This document shows, piece after piece, positions 13,338-26,100 of a DNA stretch of 64,000 bases. The DNA is from Trochalopteron elliotii (taxonomy: Eukaryota > Chordata > Aves > Passeriformes > Leiothrichidae): assembly GCA_024734555.1 (NCBI GenBank), contig JANPWX010000211.1, positions 1,104,315-1,168,314 on the forward strand, given 5' to 3'. The notes under the pieces were generated by a model that was not told where the DNA came from, did no database searches, and saw nothing but the letters and a program-made list of their open reading frames with translations. Within the stretch, counting starts at the first letter, position 1; each line of letters starts with the position of its first letter. A program made the translations under genes and the position numbers.

Positions 13338-13946
13338 TTTTCCTTATGAACCTTGAGATTTCACTCTTTTAAAAGTTGCTAAGTTTCAATATCAGTTTAT
13401 TTGCAAGACAACTGTTTATCCCAATAAGCTCACATCTTAGATACATTTCCCCTTTGATTACAAATAAAGCACTGCACATTTTTTTTTTTTAAATCAAGGC
13501 ATATAATCTTATACTATGGTGCCAGGTATGCACAGGTCACATTGTGCTCATTATCTCAAACAAGGTAAGTGCAAACATACAGATTTATTCAGATTTGCAA
13601 GCATGCAACCTGTTACTTAACTACATGAATACCTTCTCTCCTAGACCAAACTAGTATCTATATGTTTGCTTTCACGAACCTAGAATCTTTCTTTTCAGGA
13701 CTCCTAACACAAGCAGTGTCTTTGAATTCTGAAATGACACAAATATCGAGAAAGTCCACATTGTGCAAGAAAGCAGCAGCTATTGTTTCTCAACTTGGAC
13801 TAAAAATGAAAAGAGAAAAACAAAAACCGTTCACTGAACAGCAGATTAGCAGTAATGTTCCTCATGAATCGATAAGAGTGCCTGATGCTGAATATCTAAC
13901 AGCAAATGCTGAATTTGGGTTTAATATTTTAAAGGTTTATTGGAGT

Positions 13947-14135
13947 TTAAGCTTCTTGCTGCGCTGGTCTCTTCAAATCCCTGATCTGTTTAACTAAATA
14001 GGTCTTCTCATCATTAAATTGTTCATCCTCGGTCCTGTCATTCTGAAACTTGCTGAGGAACTCAATAAGTTTGGTCTGGTTCTTTAGAAGGATGTCTAAT
14101 ATAGGCTGTGTCTTGTTAGGATTGGCTACAAACAC
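13947..14135 (-). CDS. CAB39: CAB39 last coding exon (residues 280-341 and stop)
   Basis: 189 bases: 62 codons from [14 protein letters not shown] to KRPAQQEA, then TAA at 13949-13947. The acceptor is TTTTCTTGCAG. Residue 300 is Thr in the context KNQTKLIEF. From memory the human protein has Ala here, a conservative difference. Confidence 0.98.
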   Translation of the reverse strand: MFVANPNKTQPILDILLKNQTKLIEFLSKFQNDRTEDEQFNDEKTYLVKQIRDLKRPAQQEA

Positions 14136-17100
14136 CTGCAAGAAAACAAAAGGCATTGAGCACAACAGCAAGAAACAGAAGGTTAAGTTAAAAAAAATTA
14201 TCTGACAAAATACTGATGATGATAAATTAAAACCATGTTTTAATTATTCCAGTATCCCACAGAAAAAAATATGGGGCAAATGCAAATTTTTAAATAAAAT
14301 TACTTTTTTTTTTTTTTTTAAATCAGGACATAAGCTGAAAAGCAGTACCCAAGTAAATTTAGTCTGTGGGAAGTGACCAGCCACAACAGCCTCTTCAGAA
14401 ACCACTGAAGATACTTTATGGTTAAATTCTAAGGCAAATGCATGGTTTCATATCATGGGCAGCATCTGATGAGTATCTCACACTTCACTGCAAAGTTTTA
14501 GACCTCAAGTTATCACTCTCAGCTGCCTGTCTGCTGCAAAGTCAGAAGCCATCTGTTAAAATGTTCAAATTACCACTGAGGTGACCCGACTGAAATACTG
14601 CTGTCCTTCAGAGATCATGCAGTGTGATAAAACCACTTTTGAACCTCATGATTTTACATGGAATCATGCATTCCTCCTTATCTTACTGCATTTAATTCCC
14701 AAAGTTTCTAAGAGACATTACTCTGACAATCCCACAAAGTCCCTAAGTGGTTTCTAAACAGTTTTCAAAAGATAACCAGGATATCTATTTGTAAAGATGG
14801 ATCATAATAAAGCAAACCTCAGTGCTCCCTTTATTTAATCACTTAGCAGGCATTAAGATAAGCTCCATTTAGGCACAGCTAAGCATTTTAGTCGATTAAC
14901 TTCTGGTCAGATTCTTTCTGTTTCCTGGTGGGGTTTTGTGACATACCTTGAACACATGGAAGGCCTCAAACTGAATGTTACGACTCTTGTCTCGTAGAAG
15001 GTTCATCATTAGTTTGAGATTTTCAGGTTTACTGATGTATTTTGTCATAATTGTGAAGTTGTGTCTGTCCAGTAACAATTCACCAAGAAGCTGAAGGCAG
15101 AAAAGAAGCCCAAATGAAAAAATCACTAACACTGGACATAAGAATCAACTTGTTTATAAATGCTTTCAAACCCCCTGAAGTGATGTGGTGCTCTGTGAAT
15201 GCAGCACCAGTGGTCAGTAGATAAAGTAACAACAGAGCCAAGTGCCCTAAATTTCAAAGTACGGGTGCATTTCCCCCTTATTTCAACAACACAGTTTCTC
15301 CTTTTCCTCAGAAAGTGAAAAATCACACTTGTTCCCCCCCGTTATGAATTGGAAAGGAAAGAGAAATCTTTCATTTTTCCCCCCATGACTTCATTTTTTC
15401 TCTCACTTATACAGAAGTTATTCAGCATACAAAGAATGCCTTAAAAAAAACCAAAGCAAAACCCCAATAAAACAGGTTAGTACATCAAACGAAATATTGA
15501 CACTTCTTTTGCTACCTAAAGGGTTTAAAAGGATTTTCCCCAAAAGGATCACCTTTGCTGCAAGCTCTGTATTACATTTAAGTTCACTGTTTCTTACCTA
15601 CTTGAATGTAAGATCAGTATTGCTTTAGGCACATCACATGAATCTTTGTTAAATTATTTAAATGTAACCAGATTTGTTGAAGGGGAAAAAATCAACAAAA
15701 ACAAAGAAACTTGAGGAGCCATTTCTTCATAGGGAGAGAAATTACTTTGGTCTGTGCTGGATACTAAATGATGTAAGAACTGAATTAAAAAAAAGTAGCT
15801 GATCCCAAGAATTAAGATGTAGAGAGAATTATAATACTATTCAAGGCTGTTACAGAAGCCATTTCAAATAAAGTTAACTCACCTTGAAAATACAGGGAAT
15901 CTCTTTGCATTTAAGAAGAAAATAAAATTGCCTTACCTTAAGTGACTGTCTCTTTGTCACATAATTTTCTGAATGAAGTAACTTCTCATATTCACTGAAG
16001 AACTAAACACAGAATAAAGAGAAAGGTTAGGATTTCAAGTGTCGTAGGCATCTTCCAAATTATTGCAATAAGTGGAGGAGGTGCAAATCCCTAACAAAAT
16101 GAAACTAAATCAGAAATCTCAGTAGATTCCTGTAAATCACTACATCGTCACTACTTACACTTTTAAAGCATATACAAAGTTAAACACTGAACATGCTTTA
16201 AAAAATATGTATTTACTCTTTCAAGAGACTTTAATGTGTAGATTACAGGGTTGGAGAAGGAGTTTCCTCATTATTCCTTTTAGAAATAGGTTGCCCAGAG
16301 AAGCTGTGGCTGCCCAAGGCCAGGCTGGAAGGAGCTGTGAGCAGTGTGTTGTTGGCACCCACTGCAGAGGGTTGGTGTGAGGGGTGTTTGAGGTGACAGC
16401 TCCTGCCCTGGGCACTGCTCCCAGTTCCCAGATTCCCGGGGACACCCTGCAAAGCACGGCACGGGCTCCCTCTGGAGGAGAAGCCAGGCCTGGCTCCCAC
16501 GGGACCACATTCAGTGTGAGACTTGCAAGTCTTGCACTCACCAGATCAAATTAATTTTTAAATTTGTGCAGGGTTTTAACAAACGCCAAAGTGACCAGTT
16601 GGAGTTGCCAGTGAGTCAAAACGTGATGACATCACTGAGTCAGGCAGGACTAAAATAAACATTTACTTTGCACACTCTTCAGTTTTTTTAATATTGTCAA
16701 GTTTTGCTATTCATGAGTAGTCTGTTTCATAGCTGTAACACTGTTAAATACAGTTTCACTGTTACTTTTTTTAGAAATACATTGATCAAAATCTCTTAAT
16801 GTTTCAGATATGATCTCACAGCAAGAAGAACTTTGCTCTGAAGTAGATGAAGAGGTCAGCTAAGTATCAACTCTACACATCTAATTTCTCAGAGCCTCTT
16901 AATTGGTTCCCAAACAGTGCCTGAAGCATTATTCAGTAGATATTTCAGGGCTAAAGCAAGTAGCCAAAAAGGGAATAATAGTTTTTGTCTCCTGTTTAAA
17001 GCTGAGTCACTCAGAGGAGATATTTGTGATTTGTCTCCCTGCCTGGAGACAAACCTTTAAGAAATCAATGTGATTCCAAATTTGTTGGTTGGTTTTGGTT

Positions 17101-20100
17101 TTTTGTTGGTTTCTTTTTTTTTTAATTACCTGGAAAGTCTGAGAGTTTTAATCAGAGTAAGATTTAAACACTTAAATATCTTTGTGGAACTGGTTCTGAA
17201 TAATGTGTTGAAAGGCAAAAGGATTGAAGTCATGTTGCTGAAAATGTTGGGATAAATGAAACTCTCTAACACTCTTTGTTTTGGCATTAGGGGGTGAACT
17301 GAACCCTAAGTTCAGTTAATTTAATACTGTGTGGAAATCCCCAAAATCAGAGCTAAACAAGGAATAAACCCACCAATTTCTTCAAATAAGATACACAGCA
17401 CCACAGAGCTCTAAATATGAAAAGGTGTCTGCTTACCCTATCGTAATGTTGTTCCAAAAATTCTGCACTTAACAACTTGTGTCTTGTCAGCAAATCCTGT
17501 AAAAAAGCACAAACCCAGTACTGTCACTGTGAGGATTTAAACAATACAAAGCCATTCTCACACATGTAAGACATTTAATCCAGAATTCTGCTATTTCATT
17601 AAACACACTAATTTAGGACATGAATGCAATTACCTGGACACTGCTCAGGATCGTGGCATCACTTAGGAAAGATCTGTGATGAGTTACTTTAATTCACAGA
17701 GAAACAGCCTGTGAAATTATCACTGAAAAGTGCTATTTATGGATCAAGGCTATACTCTACACACAGCTACATACCACTGAGGTTAAGACCCACCATTTAA
17801 TATGGATTAATATTATGCTTATTGTCCCCACAACTCATTGTTTTAGGGACACCAAAACTGGGCCACAAAAAATGTGCCCAGACAAAGCAACAGCATGAAA
17901 TATCCTCAGGAGGAGCACAGGAGGAGCTGCAGACACAGATTTAAAGCCCCTGGCACTGCATTCAGGTAATGCATGATACAGCTTACTCTCCAGAACAAAA
18001 TTTTGGGGAGGAAATATAAAATACGTATTTACAGGTGTGGCTTGCATTCTGAGAAATAAGAAGAACAGTGTCCAGCTTACTCATCTGCATCACACCTGTT
18101 TCCTTCCCCTCTCCCAAGGCTTGTTTAGGCAAGAACACCACACACAGCAGAAGAGGAGCTCACAAAGCAGAGCAGGACAGAAGTAACAATTGCAAGGTGA
18201 GGGAATTACCTTGAAGGTGGCAAAGGCATCAGAAGCGATGTCGAACGTCGACATCTCCACGTATCTGAAGAAGTCGTAGAATTGTTCTGACCACAAGATG
18301 ATTTTAGCTAGTGGTTCATGCCTGATGCATTCTCTAAGCATTATCCCACAATTTAGAGCAATTTCTGGAGATTCGTACCTATTAAACAAAGCCAACAAAG
18401 ATTCTTTATAAATTTATAAACTTTCACAAATTAGCACTGCAGCACCACACTGCTAATTGCAGTGTTCAGTACTATCAAATAAACCCATAATAATTAGAGG
18501 TATTTATTCCTGCATTAAAACCCGTTTTTAAATATTGCTACAAAATACTGCTGAAATAGTTGCCAGTTACAATTATAGCCAATTCAAGGGACTTTCACAA
18601 ACTGGGAAACAAGACTAAATAAAAATACTTTCTTTGCTCTCAAAATCAGTTTTCTTGTCCCATACTGCAGACATTTGGAAAAGCAGTAAATGATTTGCCT
18701 TGAAAGCTGCTCACTTAAACATGACAACAATTTACATAAAACTTTCCATATGAGCAGGAGGGGTTAACTTCTGGACATAAATTCAGATCTCCTCTTTCAT
18801 TTAATAATTTTTCAGCATCACTGGCTGCACTGGTTCCAGCTTCTGGAGCAGTCACAGCCTCTCACACACCTTCCTGCCTTACACCTCCAGAATCCTCTCT
18901 CCTAAACCAGTGGAAGCTAACTGAAATTCCCCAAAATTTCAGGAGAAAAGTATCATTGTGCATACTGAGCATTAACTATATTGACCTACAAAAATTTGAA
19001 ATGATTTTCATTAAATCCTGCAACACTCCCCCCCATTCAACCTGTCATGGAGATTTGAAATCTACTGAACTGTTTGCAATTCATGCCACAGTTTAAATTT
19101 ACATAAATTTGTCTCAGTTGGATACCAGATGTAACATGTAAGTTGCTAAATCCCAATTTCAAACATCCTGACTTATAAATATGAGTTTCAATAACCCCTG
19201 TGAGAATAAAGCTCTCTGAAGAGTGACAACACAGACTAAAATTCAGCACCAATGTGCTGCAACCCTCATTCAGCCACTTACCAATGAGAACATGCTGAAA
19301 AAGCAGTTTTATCTCTCTGCACCTCAAATATCTTTGCCTTCTTTTGTAAATTATTTTAAAGAAGCACTGAATCAATAATACTTTTTGCATTATGCCACAA
19401 TTAATATTTTTTGTCCCTCTAAATGTCATTTGAATGACACTACAGCCAAGCAATGCCACCAACAGGCAAATATCCCACTGAGATGAGTGGCCCTTTCATA
19501 GACCCTGGAGTTATCCCAGTAGGTGGAATGAGTACTCCCCAACTACAGCAAACTTACCCAGCAGCTGTAACCAGAATTATAAATAGCTGTACTTTTTAAA
19601 TTGTTTATTAATGTTTGATGAGCTTGTCTGTCCCAAAATAAAACAGTGGAATTGCAATTTTCAGAACTTTTTAAATTCATGTTACTAGAAATGCAAGCAG
19701 TTATTTTCTGCTTCCATGTTTAAGAGCTGCAGCTCTACATGTATTCAGTATGGCATGACTCTCCAATATCCAGCACACTAGATATTACAAGAAGAGAGGA
19801 AGAAACAGTTGTCTGGCAAGCACAATATGCCTCAAATCATTCTTTTTTTGGTCAGGTTTGTGTTGGTGTGCTTGTGTCAATACAGCAATATAAATCACTA
19901 TGAATAAGAAGTCTCAGATAGGCCAGCAAACTGGGAATTACTGTGGTTAAAAGGAAAAAGAATGGCCTGCAACTCTTGATGAGTAAGTTCACAAGAGAAT
20001 AGTTTAAAAAGGGCTTAAACAGTATACTAAAAGAAAGACATCAGAGTATTTCAGAGCACTAACAGTTCTCAATTTGCAGTTATATTTCATGCAAAAGTAG

Positions 20101-23100
20101 ATGCTTGGTGTTCTATTTCCTAAATTTTCCTTTACTCAGGGGAATTACAGACCCCAAAACCAAGCATATTGCAAAGGAAGAACAAACATATCAGAACTCA
20201 CTGCTTCTCATGCATTTAAAAAGCCTTTACTCCATGTAAAAGCATATTTATGCTGCAGAGTGCACATACCCTTTTAATAGCATGAATAAGATATTCTGTT
20301 GAGTGCAGATGTATTCAACTGTGGGAGTTCTTGTACCAATTTGTCTTCTGAGAATGTTGTTGAAAATTTGCGCAACATCTTTCTTGCCCTGTCAAAAACA
20401 GCAGCAGTTAAACACACAATACTGAAGTCCACAGGCAAGTTAACAATTAAACATTATCACCACCTCATGCAGCTGTACTGGGGGGGTTCTGCAGTTCAGG
20501 CAGCCTCCACACTCTGATTTTGGTTCTTGATACTTGATTCAATATTCTCTTTCTCTATGCCCATTTCAAATATGCCAAAGCACTCAAAACATGACAGCAC
20601 GTTGCAGCCAGATCATGGGGAATTTACACTCAGAAGTAAAGCCAGTTGATGTTTCATCAGATATTTCTATGTAGCATCAATCTCCTGGGCTTATTTGGTA
20701 TTTGATTTTGCTAACAGCGTAACAGTTTTTAACTGTGCTCTTGCCTGGAAGTGTATTTCTTCAACATTCCATTATCCTCTCCCCTTGTCTAGGGACACAA
20801 TGCCACCATTAAGAGTGTGCAGAGCATTTCCAACTGCAGTGTTAACATCCAACTTAGAACTGCAACTTATGAAAGTGGAATAAATAAATGAATGAATAAT
20901 AGACACAGAAATCATCCACTGACCTAAAATGCAAGTCTCACATTTTTCAAGGCACAAAAGAAGTATAAATAAGATCAGGATGCTGGAATTCAGCACAAAT
21001 TATACACAAAAAAATGCACAAGCATAGCATCAGACAGTGTAAAAGGAACTGGAAATGTTCTTTGTTGAATAAATACACATCTCCTGTTTATTTCTTCTGT
21101 CAGACCACAGCTGAAGATGACAAACTGGTACAGACATCTAACAAAAAGCTGATTATAAACCTAAGCACTCTTCACTAACATTTACATTCACCCTTTAAAA
21201 GCCAGATTTCTGCAATTAACTGTCCATTCTGGACTGCACAAAGACACCTTCAGTATTACATGGGATCAGATCTATTCCAGAAAAAGACCAGGCCTGCTTG
21301 TACTAAGCTTGGACCTGCAAATAAAAGCCTGTTAAGCAACTCCACCTACAGGTTCCCTGAATGTTCTACACCAAACCTGGATGTAGATAATGTTCCTTGA
21401 CAAGCTCTAGCTGTGCTGCAAATCTCCTGAGTAACACCAGGAAGCTTTTGAGTAAAATGCAGGGCGTGTTTAACTAGCAAGAATTTTAAAAACAACATCA
21501 ATTATTTAAAATTCTTTCTGTTTTCTAATCAGTGCAAAAAAGACTGCATGAGGAAAAAATGAAATGTTTATGAAAACGTAGGAGGACTGGAGTTTTACAA
21601 ATGGCATGTTTGTGAATTACCACGGCCAGTTTTGCTGGAGTGTTGTTTTCAGGGTATAAGAGAGTGTTTGTAAAGGCTTGTTTTCTCAATTACAATTCCA
21701 TTGAAAGGCAGCCCAAAGCAACACCACAACTCTTTGTTCTGACATAGTAGAGCAGTGTTTGCAGGAATTGCTTTACTCAAACTCCACATAATATAATCAT
21801 CAACTCCCATTCACCGGCGCCACGCTGGTCACGGCGCTGGCCTCGGAGTCCCCAGCCAGGAGCAGCTTTTCCTTATCCTCCCATCCCTGAGCTGCCCCTG
21901 GCACACAGCCACCCCACAGCCAGGTTTTGTCACTTTTTGTGCCTTGCCAAGTGACCTCATGGCCCAACAACAGCCAACAGGCCCTGACCCTGTGCCAACA
22001 GTCACCACGGCCAGAGGTGAGAAGGATACTGTGTTTGCATTGTCTTCTCAGCAGAAGGACCCAGCTCCCCTGGGCAAAAGGCAGTTTTGTTTTGGGTTGA
22101 TTTTTTTATTCTTCATTTTAAAAATCCCAAAACAACAGAACAAAACCCCCAGTTTCACCAGGGATGCCATCTCTTTCAGTGCAAACCAGCAAGGACATAA
22201 CTGGTAAGTGTTAAGTCTGCTAAGGAGAGAGTTGTGTTGACTGCTTCATTGGAAAGGAAGCTTCCAGGGAAGGGAAACACAACAGGCCTGGGCACAAGGC
22301 AAGGGCTGGACAATCAGATTTCTTCATTAAAACATCAAATTTGTTACTTTTCTAGTTTTTATTTCTTACATTTCTTTGGGTTGTTTTTACCATAGCAATT
22401 TAAGATTCAAGTATATTTGAGACAGTTAGAGAGTCACAATGAACACTCCCTGTCTATTAATAAGCTGTCTATTCCTGTTCTACAAGGAAACCTTCAGAAG
22501 TGAGACTGAAATGAAAAAAGAAGTTTCATTTGTCACTGAATAACCCCCAGCTGTGGTGGGAAACCAGAAAGAAAAAATTCTAGACCCACTCTTCAAGTTT
22601 AAAAACCACCAGAAAATCAAACGTGTTTCCATCAGTAATGGAAAAATCGTTTCAAATGCAGTAAACCCACACAGACATTTGGGATAACAAAGGCAACATC
22701 TGACTGGCTTTGGAAGAGCTGGGAAGCTGGAGCACATCTGGAGCACAGGTGTGGTGACATGAATTCCAGGTAACAATGGCTGGAGAGTCTGCCAGCTCCC
22801 AGCCATGAAAGCAGACGTGGTCCAGCCTGGACGGCAGTGAGTGACTCGTTCTCCCTCCAAGGGAAACCATCACATCCTTGTGAGACACAGCAGCAGCGCA
22901 GCCACGGGCAGGAAACAACTCACAATCTTCCCATGTCCTCTCACAATCAAAAGCACAGTTCTCCTTAATGAGAACAAGCCTGTGCAAATCCTTATTGTTC
23001 TTCATTAGCAGGAGATAATGAAGGTTTCCTTTGCTAATAACTGGGCTGAGTAAACACCAGGCTGATACCAATCTAGAGGTCAGCAGAATCCAGATGACGT

Positions 23101-26100
23101 TTCATGATTTCCTTTCTTCAGCAATGAAAGGCCATCCCATCTCAGCATTCCCCCTCAGCTTTCCCAGGTTTCCTTGCTTATTTAACAACCTGAATGCTTT
23201 ATGTATGGTATAAACACTTGTGTGGGTAGGGAAAAAGCACCACTGTATTACAATTAAACACAATCAGAGGGAGCTATGGGTGGGGTGGAGGGGAGAGAAG
23301 AAAGAACAGGGAAGAAAGCCATTGTTTTTGGAATGTCAAACTACAATAGGACTTTAAACCTGTGTTTGTGTCGTGAGCAACTTGTTTATGAACAATGCCA
23401 TTTTTAAGCAATCTGAAGTGGGATGATCTTTATGGTGGAGGCTGTGCAATGAGATACGTGGGTTTGGCTCCTTTCCTAGACAACCACACTCTTCTTGTGA
23501 GACCTCAGGGAAAAGAGAAAAATCCAATTGTAGTGCAACATCTTATATTACTGATATAGGATTTTTCTCTATGGTGCTGGGAATGTAAATTATTCCATGT
23601 GATGTGGTGACAAATGCTACAGAGGCTTGCAGAGAAATACCTTTAAATATTGTAAGTATTGCTATTTTGAACTGATCAATAAAAACTTGGGTTCGTTTTT
23701 TTAATAAACGGAAAAAAAAGATGAGGAAAAGCAAAAAGGTTTCATCAGTTGTTTCTAAAAAGAGAGAGAAATACTGGCTTTTTAATAAAGCTTTAAATTA
23801 TATATTAAAACTTCTTCATAAATGTTACAATAATTCTGTGACTTTTTCTAGTAATTTGATGTAGCAAGATGAACAGATAGATACATCTTGCAGTATTAAT
23901 GTTTGTGTTCACTACCAGACTACTGCTAAGAGATTAACCCTTGTGGGTACACAACAATTCAGAATTACTCCATAATTTTAACAGAATTGTACCACCAGAT
24001 TAGAGGTTTATCTACTTCAAATCTGTGTTGTTTATATGCCTAAAATTCACAGATTTCATATTCTGTAGTTGCTCAGTCTACACACAGTTTGGAAAAGTGA
24101 GTTCTCTTTCTAATGGATGTGTCATAACCACAAAATAAAAGCAGAAGACTGAAACATCCTAATCAATTGAAGTGGCAGGAATTCAGATGTTTATTTTAAC
24201 ATCCAGAACATAAGAAATGTCAAACCTCTTTTCTTACCTCAAAATCAATGAGCTGCAAGTCAGCTACTAGGGTACTAAGAAGACCACTGTTGTACAGCTC
24301 CTGAGCAAGCTGTGCCACAGCTTCTGTCTGGGGTTCTTTTTCATTTGTGCCATACAAGATTTCTTTCATGGCAACAAGGTTTTTTGAGACCTCCTCCGTT
24401 GCCTAAAGGAAATGGGAAGACAATACAGTTAGAGCACAATGTCATTTGTCTTTCTAACTGCACACTCCTTTATTCTCAACGTCTGCAAACTTCCACTGGG
24501 GGGGGAATAATCAGGAAATTACAATCTGGTAAAAAAGAACAATGGATATTCTTTCTGCAAATAAGACTGTTATGAGACTGGTATGTAAAAAAAACCCCAA
24601 ACAATAAAAAGCAGAGGCAAGACATACACAATTTAGTTACCAAAGGTAAAAATCTCTTCCTTTTAACTTCCCATTCAAAAATCCCCTAAAGAACAGCAAT
24701 AGCATGAAAAGAACCTGACAAAATTTCCATTGTGTAAAACAGTTGTGCAGGATCAGAGTGGAAAACATGACATGGAGCCTCATGCCTAGTGAACTGCTCA
24801 GAGAGACCAAAGGTATCTCTCCTGCAGATTTTGCACACATCAGGTTTTGCCAAACACTAGGCTCCCATTCCAGTTACTGTGGGTGAAATCTTTGCAACAA
24901 ACAAAACCTCAAAGAGAACCAACTTTCATTTTCAGGTTATCTCAGCACACAGGAACAACCTCGCCAACAGACCCGGAAAGAGATACACTCCAAAGGACAC
25001 GAGTAAAGGTCTAAAATCCTTCCCTGCTTGAAGACAAGACAGGTCTGACTTGCCACTTGTGAGCAACTCCTAAGTTGCCATGATGAGCTGGAGCAGCATT
25101 CAGCAGTGGAAACACAGTTATCTCACAAGTAAAACTAAAGAAATACAAATCAACAAGAATTCTTCTCAACACCCACTTCTGAATCTTAAAGCATAGTTGT
25201 ACTGGACCAAAAAATATATGTTTACTGAGCTTGGGGGCAAAATGCTGAAAATTATCATCATAAATAGCTGGTTTAATTATAATGGTTCTTCACATGCCTA
25301 GAAAGTCTGAATGGTTTGTAAGTGCACTGATTTTAAGTAATTAGATGAACCTGCCAACAAAGTATGCATACACTTCAGTGTAAAGTATTTATGATTGATA
25401 GCTCATGGAAAATTAATAAAGTGAAAAAAATATCACTTTCTGGATATTGTCAGTCTTATAAAGGGCATGTAAAAAGATTTCTCATTTGTGCTTTTTATGC
25501 AGAGAGGTTTAAGATCAGCATGACCCATGTGCTATTCAAGCTAGAGCCATTCCAGCTTTGCCAGGTATGCAAGCAAGGATTCCATGACCTTTAAGGAGGC
25601 TCTGTATCATTTTTAGCTCCTCCACAACTTTCCACTCCCTGCTGCCTCCCTCTTCCTGCCAACTTCAGTTCCTAGTCCCAGTTGTCTCCTCCTCAATCGA
25701 AATTCCAAAGGATTTTCTGTGCACTGTTGGTAAGACAGCAAGAAGCAGGTGCTCAGTGAGACTACTTTGATTCACACCAGCCCCTGGAGACGTGAAATGG
25801 GAACAGCAGCTCCCCATACTGGAGCAGAATTACACCACAAACTGTGCTCTCAAATTCAGAATAAGCAGCTCTTTCGTAGAAGAACAGGAACATCTGTCAG
25901 ACATGGAGATAGGAAGAGATATCTCTGATGCATGACTACCAAGGGAAGAGGAAGCAAAGTCTGTCCCTGCACACCACTGTAGAAAGCAAGATGAAAGAGG
26001 AAGAAAGGCAGCTCAAGTAACTGCCTATTTCAGCTAAAATGATGGCAGTATCCAGGAGATGCCTGTAATCAACAATGTGAGTGGAGAATTTGTCCTACCA

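Larger units (their letters stand above)
11518..13946 (-). other. CAB39: CAB39 3' UTR
   Basis: About 2.4 kb of AT-rich sequence between the stop codon and the distal poly(A) signal, with no splice evidence. It contains a long T-rich tract (on the transcript) at 11652-11710 and a Pumilio-type TGTATATA at 13330-13337. Other TTTATT strings on the plus strand could act as weaker upstream poly(A) signals, for example one just after the stop. I chose the distal site because it alone has a convincing downstream element. Confidence 0.75.

Noticed and set aside
19037..19462. 141-codon minus-strand open frame in a CAB39 intron
   Set aside because: It lies wholly inside a well-defined intron, with no domain and no splice signals.
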